Source: Thereva unica (Eukaryota > Arthropoda > Insecta > Diptera > Therevidae). Taken from it: a DNA stretch of 64,000 bases. Both the position numbers and the translations under genes were made by a program. The stretch covers positions 144,694,876-144,758,875 of the forward strand of contig OX465281.1 in the NCBI GenBank assembly GCA_949987705.1. The letters are read 5' to 3'. The notes below the pieces were generated by a model. That model made no database searches. It was not told the DNA's origin and saw nothing but the letters and a program-made list of their open reading frames with translations. Below are positions 42,158-52,947 of this stretch, piece after piece; the first letter of the stretch is position 1, and each line of letters begins with the position of its first letter.

Positions 42158-42598
42158 GTGGGAAAAATTGGGGGCGATGCACAGGGGAGCTTTCTTGGAG
42201 CACTCTCAAGGGAGCTCTCCTGAGGTTTTCATAAATTTAATAGAAAAAAATAGCCAATAGCCCAGCCCGGCTCTCGTTCGATACGGAGGACAAGAAGCTT
42301 TGGAAATGGTTAAAATTTAGCTGGAGGACTGCTTTGGTAAAGCCACTCTCGGGGTTGGAAAGAAAAAAAGCAATTGCAAAAGATGAACAAAATAAAAGCT
42401 TTCGATACCACAGGCGCCCATGAATATTTCTTTTTTAAAAAGCTTTTTTATAATGCTCCTAGAACTCTTTTGAGGAGCATAAAAACGTATGCTCCCCTGC
42501 AATGTTAAAAAGTATATGGAACTGGTATGGGAACGGGAGCGCTGTAAGCTATTTTTGGAGTGCTCAAAGATGGCTATTGGAGCACTCCATTTCCCGCT
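42158..42598. mobile_element. Possible hAT-like MITE with CAGYGGGAAA ends
   Basis: The left end CAGTGGGAAAAA and the right end TTTCCCGCTG (inverted CAGCGGGAAA), flanked by GGAAC on both sides, lie in the right arm of the palindrome. Interior rich in GGAGC/GCTCC motifs. A full 8-bp duplication is not visible. Confidence 0.5.
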
Positions 42599-42599
42599 G

Positions 42600-43206
42600 G
42601 GAACGTAAGTAGGAACTTCCAGTCTAACCACCGACTTTTGAGTCTCGTAACCCTTGTTTGCGTTGCTCCATCTGTATTGTATATTAAGTAGTCTGTGCTT
42701 ACATATATTCAATTCCCTTTTACCCAATTATCAATTTACTGAGCTAATGAGCGGATGTGCTTTACTTCAGGACATCGATACATTCCAGAAATTCACATAA
42801 GCGCTGTCAAACAGTTTTAACAAAGCGTGGTTTCCACGCCTCCTCAGTGAAGCAACCCCTATACAGATACGATAATATACAGTAGATATAAATGATGAAA
42901 CCAGGAAGTTTATACCACGAGTGTTTCTGTAGGAGTAAAAGTGCAGCAGGCTTTCTCTAAAAGGGGACTTTATTGGGAGTAGTTTTCTCTACTTTTCGGT
43001 AATGTATGCTGAATATAGAAAATTTATTAGTTTTAGTGATTCTTCTTTTGTTGGGTCCAATAAGACTACATTCCAAGTTCAAAAAGGTAAAATACTGCTG
43101 ATTGTAAAATTAATGTTGAAAACTTAAATACGGTTAAATTATGTGGAAAAGCTAATGTTTAAAAAATGACTTTTAATGTGAAAGAATAAGCTTTGGAGAC
43201 ATCAAA
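42600..43206. other. No recognised feature
   Basis: AT-rich, without ORFs or repeats I can identify. Confidence 0.4.
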
Positions 43207-43209
43207 TTA

Positions 43210-43690
43210 GGGGCCATCCATGAATTACGTCACACGAATTTCATGATTTTTTGACCCCCCCCCCCGTCCTTGTCACAGCTGGTCACATTTGGGAGACCCC
43301 CCCTCCCTAGTGTGACATCACATATTGTGCAATTTTGCATCTAGAAGTTATTAAACTAAAACAGCAGTTCCGAAATTAAATATATTTCTGTTTAAATTAT
43401 TTTTTAATAAAATTAACATAAAATGAACAACAAAGAGACGCTCTGTAGGATAGAAAAATAATACACAGATCACACAACCGCCATTGCGCGTGTGCCTGTC
43501 ACCAGCTTTAACGCGAGTTTTTCGGAACGTATCCTTCGCGTAATGAGCAGTATTACTATATTTAGATATATTAGATTTTGAAATGTAACGTAACAAAATT
43601 TAAGACCCCCCCACCCCATGTCACACAATGTCACACTTCGCCGACCTCCTCCCTCCCCACTAACGTGTGACGTAATTTATGGATGGCCCC
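43210..43690. mobile_element. 481-bp MITE, PIF/Harbinger-like
   Basis: Ends GGGGCCATCCATGAATTACG and CGTAATTTATGGATGGCCCC are inverted, flanked by TTA at 43207-43209 and 43691-43693. C-rich and G-poor GACCCCCCC tracts sit inside both ends. The ends resemble those of the larger element at 20785-22319. No transposase. Confidence 0.85.
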
Positions 43691-43693
43691 TTA

Positions 43694-44434
43694 CCCATAG
43701 CGAGCATTCCATTAAGCAATAGAGATTTTTCGATTTTATAATGTTATAGTGAATATATATTGAAATGGTAATGAAAGGATCCGTATATGTAGCTAAACCC
43801 GTTGAAGAACTGACGGTGTTTCAAGGCGCTCGGACCTGTAGCTTCCAAGGGAATATGAATATTTCTGCAAAATGGATTCATATATGTACATTATTTTCAT
43901 CTTATTGTTATAACTTATATATTAAAATTGTGATATACATACATATGTACATAATGTTTAACAAAATGAAAAAAATTTGATTTGAACAATTAAGAATAGA
44001 ATAAAAAGAAGAATTTCGAAACTCAAGTCTTATTACGTTTTACTGATGAAAACTTACAATTATGAACTCAATTACTCCTATAAGCATAATTTTATGCTAA
44101 TAACCGCTTATTACTACTACGTCCAAAACATGTAAAACCCGTTCCTAAAATAATCAAATCAATTGAAAATGGAGTGATCAGTAATTTCTAAGTAAATGCC
44201 ACTCTGCTTAAGTATGAATACATTATCGTGATGCTTACCCGTTATCCTGTAAAAAGGACCAGGTATAGTACCATTATAAAAAAATTGAAGCAAACGAACA
44301 ATAAATAAGAAAAAAAAAATGATTACACACCCTTGAAAAATGTTAAATACGCATTAAAACTCAGGTCACCCGAGGGATGGCAATGAACATAACCCACGTA
44401 TGGATGTTAAAAGCTATAAATCGAGGACGAATTT
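43694..44434. other. No recognised feature
   Basis: AT-rich sequence. A 71-codon plus-strand ORF at 43765-43980 has no motif. Confidence 0.4.
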
Positions 44435-44664
44435 TCACGTTATTGCTCCAAAGTCATTTGTTCTGAAGACTATTATCCTTATACCGTGCCATCGACGTGA
44501 TTCTACAGCACCACTACCCCCATGCGTTTCTATTCTGAACCAGTCTTCATAATGGCACCACACAACTGTGGCACCAGCTAAAGCTGTAGTGTAGCTAACA
44601 GAATCGATTTTAATGCACCAATATAAATTCAATGCCTGGCCTAGGGCTGCCTCAGCTAAGTTCT
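44435..44664 (-). CDS. Unassigned ORF, possible last exon
   Basis: On the minus strand a pyrimidine-rich stretch ending TTTTTATGTTAG at about 44665 looks like a 3' splice site. It is followed by about 76 codons beginning NLAEAALGQALNLYW and running through TTALAGATVVWCHYEDWF and SRRWHGIRIIVF to a TGA. The balanced amino-acid content with several Trp is unlike the Lys/Asn-rich chance ORFs nearby. I do not recognise the protein. It may be a host exon or a TE-derived piece. No partner exon was identified to the right. Confidence 0.3.
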
Positions 44665-45510
44665 AACATAAAAATAAAACAAATACCCTAAATATCCATT
44701 CCAGGAATTGCTGAAAACAGTTCGGAGCAAACCCGGAGGACCTCCCGGACTAGGTCGGGAGAATGAATGAATTAGATCCTTGAGAATTCGATGCCGAAGG
44801 AGTGGACAAGAAGGAAAACATTTTTTTGAATATGAAAAGCTCTCATTGTGCACCAAACCAAACGAAACTTAACAAGATTAAAAGCTCAGTAAGTGAAAAG
44901 TCGTTCACACATATCCCATGAGGCATCCATAAATCACTTTCTTAAATTCGACAGGAGCCGCAAAGACGAAAAGAAAACCAACAAAAACAAAAAAGAAAGG
45001 AACATAAAGCCTTAAAACGTCACAGGATATTCTTCAGACTGTGTGGCAACGGGTGTGTATAGGTGGAGCTCTAAGAACAAGTGTTCACCCCAACACATAA
45101 AGTTGCAGCCACTTTTCACCCCCATGTCCTTGCCGACAGGGCGATTGACTCAATATCACAAATCCTTTATGGAAAATAAACTGCGCGAAATCTCTCCATA
45201 AATCAACTTAGCTGGATCCTTCTTGATGCCATGGGTTGTGCAGGATATCCACGATTCGACGGCATTAGGCGAGAGGCTTTCAAGTTCGCTGCTTTTAAGG
45301 ATTTGCAAGACTTTAACTCAACCGGTTTGCTCTTCTAGTTTGGTTGGACGGTTTACTTAATCGGTATTACCATTTGCATTTTGACTAATTTGTGACTGTA
45401 TGGAAACTATAAGTAAGGTTTTATCTAATATTGCAGAGCTTTTGTAAGCGTGAATTATAGGCATAAAATATATTTTACTGGAATTACCTTAGTTTTTTAC
45501 CCTCAATAAT
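44665..45510. other. No recognised feature
   Basis: Mixed-composition sequence with no ORF or repeat that I can assign. Confidence 0.4.
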
Positions 45511-45815
45511 GGCCTCGATTCCCAGATCCGACGGGAGGGAAGTGAGTTGCGGATTTTACACTTTGCGATTCTCAGATCCGCAACCCCGAATTTCTTTTTG
45601 ACATTTTCCGCGCTGTAAAAGTGTGATCCGCAACAAATTTTCTGCGGATTTGAACGACAAATGCGCCTGAGATAATCCGACATCATATATTTTATTATCG
45701 CGTGAGTCTTCACTCCGAATTTTCGATTTAAACCAATCCGGGACTGCGGATTTGAGAATCGCAAAGTGTCAAATCCTCACTCACTTCCCTCCCGTCGGAT
45801 CTGGGAATCGAGGCC
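45511..45815. mobile_element. 305-bp element with ~80-bp inverted ends
   Basis: Starts GGCCTCGATTCCCAGATCCG and ends with its inverse. The inverted similarity continues through GACGGGAGGGAAGTGAGT and the GCGATTCTCA..ATCCGC segments, leaving a short centre. AAT occurs on both flanks (45508-45510 and 45816-45818). No coding capacity; fold-back-type MITE. Confidence 0.8.
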
Positions 45816-46990
45816 AATATTACTACCTCTTTAAAATGATATGTTTGGAAAATGGCTATATCCCTCCAATTGTTTAGATATCTTTTTATATGTTTTATAG
45901 CTAGAGCTCATTCCGCACCCATCGGAGCGAAATTAAGGAAATATTAAAGCTTTTTCGGACTTCACAGGCGCCAACATTTGCATCACGCAATGGGAAAATA
46001 TTCTAAATTCTAGCAAACTTCCACAAGGGACGAAGTGCGGACTTGTAGGTAAGATCTGCTTTCTCTAATCTACATCCTACTCGGAGAATACCATCTTCAT
46101 CCATGATCACATTAAACGTCAAAATCGATGAACTTTTGGGTATTTCCCTAATTCAAAATTTCTCTACATACTCTAGCTCCTTCGCGGTAAGATGATTTGA
46201 CTGAACTTGTCTTTTCTTAAGATGCACGATAAATCGAAGCGCATACGCTAGTAGGTACTAGGACCCTTGCTTGTGGGAAAAACGCGGTTTTATGATTTAG
46301 GTCAAGGTGATTAATCATCAGTAATTATGTTAATTGATTGACAGGTCATAAATCACCTGTAATTATCGTAAGTGGCTGACCTTGGAATCTGCACCAGACG
46401 GTTTAGACTGAGAGCTAAATCACGTGGGATGGAATGCAGGTCCATGCCATCAGTTGCCTGTAATGTTGGAATCCAAGTCAAGGTCATCAATCAATCACCT
46501 GTTGGTTAGCCCTGCAATCTAGGTCGCGGTCGTTGACCTTGAGACTGGTTTGCTGGTGTTCGGGAACTGGTTCGGGGTCGTTGGCTTGGGCGGGATCTTT
46601 GGAGGGGGCGGGGGCTGGGGCGAATGTTGAGAACTCGATGGCTCGAACTTGAAGACGGGTGCATCATGGCTATGGGGGTGTAGAAGTAGTTAGTGGGCCC
46701 CCTGTAGCGTGGGAACTTTTTTCTAGGTCAATCACCTGTCAGTGAAGGTGGGCTTCCAAAAAAAAACCTGAAAAACGACTGGGGAATGATCATAATAAAA
46801 ACAATATGCTACTTGTTGAACATTTTTATTTTATTTTCTAAAACCGGATTTATTATTACACTCAGTTGTGAAATTCTGTTTTTAAATCTAAATGTATCCA
46901 CCGCATACTGCTCCCATGGTCCTTTCCTACTTTGTCTGTATGCGAAGCTCCATACTACCATATATTTAACTTGTGGGTCTTCATTGAAAC
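45816..46990. other. No recognised gene; AATCACCTG-type repeats and G-rich patch
   Basis: GGTCAAGGTGATTAATCATC, TCATAAATCACCTGTAAT, ATCAATCACCTGTTGG and GGTCAATCACCTGTCAG recur at 46310-46745, followed or interrupted by a G-rich patch at 46575-46625. This may be a decayed minisatellite near the left border of the Polinton remnant. Confidence 0.4.
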
Positions 46991-47002
46991 TTATTTTCTC
47001 CC

Positions 47003-47380
47003 TCATATCTGCTCATGGAAAAAATAATGAATTGCTAGAACGAATAAAATACCAGCTAAATATTTCAAAGTGTTGAAAGTCCAAAGTATGGTTTTTGATT
47101 TAGGTTGTTCTGTAAGTGGTGCTAGATGATCTTTGAATCGTCCGCAATCGTCTATCCTATTAGCATAGATACAATGTGGTGAACGATGTCTATGATCGAA
47201 ATCTACATCCGATGCGCAACTCATAGCATTTATCTGCAGAGAACAAAAGTAACATTGAACACGGTCTTTGATGTTTGTGTAAAAAAATCCACTTTTCGCT
47301 AGCTGGTCTGCTGTATCTAAGTCTATTGATAGATTATCGAATGTTTTCAAACGATCGTATTCTTGTTTCAAGTTTAACAT
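47003..47380 (-). CDS. BIR-domain (IAP-like) protein with C-terminal membrane segment
   Basis: 125 codons from the ATG at 47380. The N-terminal half is a single baculovirus IAP repeat: R10..TF14, then ADQLAKSGFFYTNIKDRVQC and zinc ligands C43, C46, H63, C70 spaced exactly CX2C-X16-H-X6-C. The conserved Trp after the CX2C is missing. Residues about 98-120 (YLAGILFVLAIHYFF) are a strongly hydrophobic C-terminal segment, so it is probably tail-anchored. There is no RING. BIR proteins bind caspases or IAP antagonists; here a role in blocking cell death for a virus-like element is inference from its place directly downstream of the Polinton integrase on the same strand. It could also be an unrelated captured gene. 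Confidence 0.75.
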   Translation of the reverse strand: MLNLKQEYDRLKTFDNLSIDLDTADQLAKSGFFYTNIKDRVQCYFCSLQINAMSCASDVDFDHRHRSPHCIYANRIDDCGRFKDHLAPLTEQPKSKTILWTFNTLKYLAGILFVLAIHYFFHEQI

Positions 47381-47549
47381 TTTGAATGAGTGTTTGAGTT
47401 TGGTCTGGGACAGCGAGGTGTTCGGACGTTTGCTGTTCCGGTCTCTTAATTTCGCAGTAATAGAAGTGATCCCTAAAATAAAATAACAAAAAATAAAATA
47501 AAATAAAATGAATAAAAAAAGTTAAATTCCATACAAAAAAAAAAAATTC

Positions 47550-47591
47550 ATAGTGAACAAAAACCCATAAAAAACAAACAAACAATAGAAA
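47550..47591 (-). pseudogene. Polinton integrase C-terminal end, separated by insertion
   Basis: The minus-strand PDEFLLF-type residues immediately left of the non-LTR insertion continue the chromodomain frame that stops at 50584 (NTWI). This shows the 3-kb retroelement landed inside the integrase gene. The T-rich stretch at 47460-47570 after it may contain an intron or UTR. Confidence 0.6.
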
Positions 47592-47801
47592 CTCATCCGG
47601 CGCTGCAGTCTACGCGAAGGCTCACCACACTTCACTAGACGACATCAACGAAAGACACGACCGACGAACGGCAAAAGTAAGTACCCTTGCTCCCTACCCT
47701 CTCTCAGACCCCGGACTTGCAGGTGCCGCGACCAAAATCTGTCGGTCGATAAAATTTGCCCCGTTTCAAAAGGCATAACACTTTGACGCGGACAAATTTT
47801 A

Positions 47802-48957
47802 TTGCCTCTGATGGATGCGGCAAGTGTAATTCCGGAAAATATCCCAAAGAATGTGGCGATTGAGCCCGCACAACCGAAGTCCCGTTACAAGTCAAGTTTT
47901 GGTATTGACTTTTGTAACATTCGTGGACTTCAAGCGAATTTCTCTTTTGTTGAGTGCCACTTATCTAGTTACAAACCCCCAATCTTCGCACTAAGTGAAA
48001 CCCAAATATCACCCGATAATGACTTAGGTTATTACCAGGTGTCGGGGTACACTTTAGTTCACAATCTCTCCCCCCATAGGGGTATTGCCATTTATGTTAG
48101 GGACGACGTGGCTTATTACAAAATACACTCAAGCACAACATCAGATTTTAATTATCTTTGGATTAAAATCATTTTCCAAAGCCACGTCATATTCTTCTGC
48201 TTCCTATACAGAAGCCCTAACATAAGTAACGAAGCCTCCACCTTATCTTTTGATACTATTTCCGAACAAATCTCGGGATTTTTGTCGTCCAATCCTGAGT
48301 GTGAAATCATCGTTGCGGGTGATTTCAATGTTCACAACGTTAAATGGCTGACTTACTCAAATGGCACCAGTATTTCTGGCAAGGACGTCGAGCTCTTTGC
48401 AGACATCAATAACTTGCAACAAATTGTGGATCATCCCACAAGAGTCCCTGATGTTGCTGGTCAAGGAGGATATCTCCTTGATCTTTTTCTAACTTCTCAT
48501 CCAGCGCGTTACTCCGTCGAAGTTGATTCACCTCTCGGCAATTCAGACTACTGCCTAATCAGTGCTAACTTCCCATTCGAATTTCCCACCCCTCCCAAAC
48601 CAGTTCGAAGAACTGTATGGCATTATGGGAAGGCCAATTGGCTGGGGCTTAATAATTTCTTCCAGTCTACAGACTGGAACCTGTGTTTCCGGAATAGAAA
48701 CGCCAACTCTGCCGCTATCCGTATTTCTAGGATCATACAGGCAGGAATGCATTTGTTCATTCCTCATACTACTAAATCTGTGAAGGCTAGGCCCAACAGA
48801 TGGTTTAATCAGGAGTGTATGAATGCAATCAGAAATAAAGAAGCCGCCTTTCGAGCTTACAAGAGCTCCCCGAGTGAATCGCTCCGTGCAGAGTATATAA
48901 AACTAAGAAATTCCTGTAAAGTCACCATCAGGAATGTCAAAAATTCATTTGAGAAGT
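47802..48957 (+). pseudogene. Non-LTR ORF2, AP endonuclease and linker
   Basis: The frame has FGIDFCNIRGLQANFSFVE (catalytic Asn), IFALSETQISPDND (Glu), FFCFLYRSPN, IIVAGDFNVHNVKWL (Asp/Asn), LLDLFLTSHP and GNSDYCLISA (terminal Asp), all blocks of the AP-type endonuclease. The linker then continues to a stop at 48957, where a frameshift separates it from the RT frame (the next frame overlaps from 48934). The ATG at 47809 region is compatible with the ORF start, but the true start is not certain. Confidence 0.8.
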
Positions 48958-49902
48958 AAACTCCTTAATGCAACATCTGGTAACAAGAACTTCTGGTCCT
49001 TGGTAAGCTCCATTAAGAAGAATTTCACTTCATCCACAACTCCTTCACTTATCCACAATGAGAAGGTGATAACAGATAGCAAATCCAAGGCCGATTTATT
49101 AGCATCTCTGTTTGCTTCCAATTCTTCTATTCTCTCGAAAACCATGGAGACGGTAATTAACAAAAAGCTTATGGGATATCTAGAATCCAACCAACTTATC
49201 AGCGACAAACAATACGGCTTCCGTCAAAAAAGATCCACTGGTGATCTTTTAATTTGCCTTACAGAACACCTCAGCCGAAGTTTGCATGGATCTGGCGAAT
49301 CTAGTTTGGTTGCTTTGGATATCTCCAAGGCTTTTGATAGAGTATGGCACTCAGCCTTGTTAGCTAAACTCCAAGCTATTGGAATTGACTCACTTCTGTA
49401 TAAGTGGGTTGAGAGTTTCCTTTCCGGCCGTTCAATTAAGGTATTATTGGATGGCGTCAAATCTGAATCTCACCCCATCTCTGCGGGGGTCCCTCAGGGG
49501 TCAATTTTATCACCGGCCCTTTTTCTCATCTTTATAAATGACCTACTTTCAATCCCCTCCAACCCACTTCTCAGCTTCGCTGACGACGGTACTCTACGTT
49601 ACTCGTACAGCTTCGATACAAGACGGACACATGCCAGATCCTGTCTTGATGATCGTGAACTAATGTTCAACTCTATTAAAAAATACATCAAACTAATTCT
49701 AGATTGGGGAGAGAAGAATCGTGTCAAATTCAACCCCTCTAAAACCAAGTACTGTCTTATCTCAAAAAAGAAGTTCAACACCTCACCATCCTTGACAGTG
49801 GATGACGTTGAACTAAAGGCCGACCCATCCCTACACATCTTAGGCGTGACATTAGCCAAAGACCTTCGTTGGAATGATCACATATTCCAAATCGCCAAAT
49901 AA
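48934..49902 (+). pseudogene. Non-LTR ORF2, internally deleted reverse transcriptase
   Basis: It keeps KQYGFRQKRSTGDLLICLTE, LVALDISKAFDRVWHSALL (catalytic Asp), [19 protein letters not shown] and LLSFADDGTLR (FADD). However, FASNSSI joins directly to LSKTMETVINKK: the region with the PDGIP and PIPKKG blocks (about 100 residues of the RT fingers) is missing. A TAA at 49900 stands where the related minus copy has Gln (QIAKQAYQ). This copy is therefore inactive. Confidence 0.8.
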
Positions 49903-49914
49903 GCATCCCAGTGC

Positions 49915-50442
49915 TTGGGATTTCTTAAGAGGTGCAAGTTCCTCCTCCAGCCATCGGCCCGCGCTGTTATTTATAAATCCTACATACGGCCTCTTCTCGA
50001 ATACAACTCCCTCGTTTGGGGCGGCGCTCCAATAACCACCTTGGCATGGTTAGATAAGGTCCAAAAAAAGGCCCTTAAATTAATTGATGACGACACCGCT
50101 GGCTCCACCATCGACCCCCTCAGCCACCGTAGGAATGTAGCAGCATTGACTAAATTTTATCGCTACTATCATAATGACTGTTCCTCCGAGTTAAACGCTC
50201 TCCTGCCTCCACGGCAATCTTATAACCGCAACACCAGATTAGCCCACTCGTCTCATTCCCTTCACCTGCAACTCCCCCTTTCACGCACTCAACAAGATAT
50301 GAATTCGTTTGTCAATAGAACAACTCGACTGTGGAATAGTCTCTCGCAGTCAGTATTTCCGAGCTCCTACAACATCCAAGAGTTCAAACGCAGGGTTCAT
50401 CACCACCTTCTTCAATACCCCCCCGTTCCTTTTAACCCTTAA
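49915..50442 (+). pseudogene. Non-LTR ORF2, C-terminal region
   Basis: It continues the same frame after the TAA: LGFLKRCKFLLQPSARAVIY, YIRPLLEYNSLVWGGA, LDKVQKKALKLI, then NRTTRLWNSLSQSVFPSSYN and EFKRRVHHHL, the usual end of CR1/L2/Jockey-group proteins. A 3' UTR of about 120 bp and the A tail follow. Confidence 0.8.
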
Positions 50443-50583
50443 CCTATACCCCCCTCCCCTCCCCGTACTAAGCTTACTGCTAGACATTGCACCATGACGT
50501 GACAAATGACATGACGGACTGGTGGTACAAAGGGTGACTCCTGAGCTTAGCACTGTCACATAAAAAAAAAAAAAAAAAAAAAA

Positions 50584-51476
50584 TCCAAGTATTGTGTTTT
50601 GAAGGAAAACCAAGCCACTTCACTAGAACTTGATTACCGCGTCTTTTTATAACCTTTTCTACTAAATAAACATCAGGGTTTTTCACAGGAGCTATTTCTG
50701 GTTCATAAAATCTACCTTGAATTATATTTCCTTGGTAATCTTCGAGAATATATGTTGTCGGGTAAACAGGTTTAACTTCTTTTATTTTAAATATCTCTGT
50801 GGACCAATTAGGTGTATAGCCTTTTTCGAATACATATTTATGTCTACTTATACGGACAAAATCACCTGCTTTGTATTTAGACTTTGATTTTATATTAGGG
50901 TAATTATACACAGATAATAAACGTTTTTCGTTATGCAGCCCAACATCTACAACAGGTCTCATCTTAATCGTACGATGTTTCATTGTGTTGTAGTCGTTTG
51001 TCAACTTGGCCAACATGCTAATCCAGTGATAATTGCCATTCATGCTGAATTCTGTCCACATTATATTTTTCAGCGTTCTGTTAAATCTTTCTACAATCGA
51101 GGCTTTCAAAGTACTGTAGCTGGAATAATGGTTTATTTCGTAATCTTTCATCAGTTGACGAAACGGTTTATTAAAAAACTCTTTTCCATCATCGGTTTGT
51201 AAATTTCTTGGAATGCGTCCTGTATTAAAAATCGACTGCAATGCTTTTACAACTTCTGATGCCTTTTTAGATTTTAAAGAGAGCGACCATGCATACTTTG
51301 AAAAGGTATCAATTACAGTGAGAAGAAAACGAAACCCCTGATTTTCTGATGAGTAAGAACCCATCTCGACCAAGTCTGCCTGCCACAAATCATCTATACG
51401 TTTGGTAGTGACATGTCGACATTTAAAATTTTTCGCACTGGTTTATGCAGTTCATTGATTATCTGCCTTCTGCTCA
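50584..51476 (-). pseudogene. Polinton/Maverick integrase with chromodomain
   Basis: A retrovirus-type integrase on the minus strand. DLWQADLVEMG (first catalytic Asp), FLLTVIDTFSKYAWSLSL, LQTDDGKEFFNKPFRQL (second Asp), ASIVERFNRTLKNIMW (Glu). A C-terminal chromodomain follows (YLVEKVIKRRGNQVLVKWLG) and is cut by the non-LTR insertion. The likely ATG at 51476 (MSRRQII) is separated from the core by a 1-nt frameshift near 51430. It would insert the linear element DNA into the host genome. It is divergently arranged with the ATPase, the two start codons being only about 10 bp apart. Confidence 0.85.
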
Positions 51477-51485
51477 TTGTACGGA

Positions 51486-51788
51486 ATGTATAAATACCTG
51501 CGGTTGAATAATCAGTTTATATACAAAACAAGAACGATCAGGTTTAATCACCCAATGATGGTTGCGGGGCCTTCGGGATGCGGGAAAACAACATTTATAA
51601 AAAATCTTCTTAATACTAGTAAGGTATTTATATATCCGCAAATTAGAAAAATTATATGGTGTAATGCAGAACACGGTGCACTGCCAACAGATATTAAACT
51701 ACAAAATATTGAATATTTAAATGCTATACCGGAGGATTTTGTAAATCACGTAAACGAACCAACGTTGATTGTTATAGATGACATTTTT
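51486..51788 (+). pseudogene. Polinton packaging ATPase, N-terminal half
   Basis: Starting at the ATG 51486. It has a Walker A motif (AGPSGCGKTTF) followed by WCNAEHGALP and a Walker B (TLIVIDDIF). This is the FtsK/HerA-type genome-packaging ATPase of Polintons and related DJR viruses. The gene is interrupted after the Walker B by an inverted non-LTR copy and resumes at 52948. In the virus-like element it would pump DNA into the capsid. Confidence 0.85.
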
Positions 51789-51789
51789 T

Positions 51790-52947
51790 GTGATACGATG
51801 AAGCTTAGGAGTCACCCTTTGTACTACTAGTCCGTCATGTCGTTCGAGTCATGGTGCAATGTATAGTACTAAGCTTGATCTGAAGGATAGAATAGAAAAG
51901 ATAGGTTAGGGGTCTGGAGGGTGCATGAGTAGGTGTCGATGAACCTTGCGTTTGAACTCAGAAATGTTATATGAGCTCGGAAACACCGACTGCGGAAGAG
52001 AGTTCCACAACCGAGTTGTTCTATTTATAAACGAACAGCTAAACCGTAATGTGCGTGAAGGGGAGGGCTGCAGGGTGAAGGGGTGAGCCGAGTTGGCTAG
52101 TCTTGTGTTGCGGGAAAAAAGTTTGCCGTGTAGTTGCTACATTCCTACGGTGGCTTAAAGGGTCGATGGAGGAGCAAAGAGTGCTATCACCAATGAGTTT
52201 GATGGCGCGATTTTGCACCTTATCCAGCCAAGCCAAGGTGGTTTTAGGAGCGCCCGCCTAGATATACGAGTTGTATTCAAGGTGGGGTCGAATGTAGGAC
52301 TTGTAGATTGTGGCTAGAGCAGCTGGCTGAAGGAGGAACTTGCATCTCTTAAGGAATCCTAGGCATTGATACGCTTGTTTGGCAATTTGGAATATGTGAC
52401 CATTCCATTGCATATCATTAGATAGAGTCATTCCCAGGATGTTAAGAGATGGGTCAGGTGTAAGGTTATCCTTGTCCACTAAAATAGAGGGAAAGTCGGT
52501 ACAGGTTTTGGTGGAGATAAGGCAGTACTTTGTGTTTGATGCGTTAAGTTCGACCCGATTCTTTCGGCCCCAGTCAAGAATGAGCTCGATGACCGCATTA
52601 AGAGAGCTGGACATGAGTTCGCGGTCTAAAAGAGAAGGTCTGGCACTTGCTTGTCTAGCGTTGGCGTAAGAGTAACGCAGAGTACTGTCGTCGGCGAAAC
52701 TGTAGAGTGGGTTGGAGGGGATTGAGAGCAGATCGTTAATAAATATTAGAAAGAGAGCAGATCGTTAATAAATATTAGGGAACGCGGGCCGAGAAGGAGT
52801 GTGGGTTGGATTCGACGCCATCCAATACTACCTTGATTGAACGGCTGGAAAGAAAGCTCTCAATCCAGTTCATAAGAACTGAGTCGATACCAATAGCTTG
52901 GAGTTTAGACAGCAGAGCGGTATGCCATACTCTGTCAAAAGCCTGAC
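51790..52947 (-). mobile_element. Truncated non-LTR copy inserted in the Polinton ATPase
   Basis: Reverse-oriented relative of the element at 47592-50583. Its 3' end at about 51800 matches the reverse of GGGTGACTCCTGAGCTTAGC. The coding part includes FDRVWHTALLSKLQAIGIDS, IELILDWGRKNRVELNASNT, AKQAYQCLGFLKRCKFLLQP and SHRRNVA. It is 5'-truncated at 52947, inside the RT. It has small internal duplications (AGAGAGCAGATCGTTAATAAAT at about 52720-52775). Confidence 0.8.

Larger units (their letters stand above)
47592..50583 (+). mobile_element. CR1/L2-group non-LTR retrotransposon inserted in the Polinton integrase
   Basis: It runs from about 47592 to a 23-A tail at 50561-50583. It has an endonuclease, an RT and a C-terminal region. 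A related, inverted, 5'-truncated copy lies only 1.2 kb away at 51790-52947. No clean target duplication is visible. Confidence 0.8.

Noticed and set aside
46786..47076. 96-codon plus-strand ORF left of the BIR gene
   Set aside because: It partly overlaps the BIR gene antisense and has no recognisable domain; the minus-strand BIR frame has exact zinc-ligand spacing.
50480..50583. In-frame extension of the integrase through FFFFFFF
   Set aside because: The Phe run is the reverse reading of the inserted retroelement's A tail, not integrase sequence.
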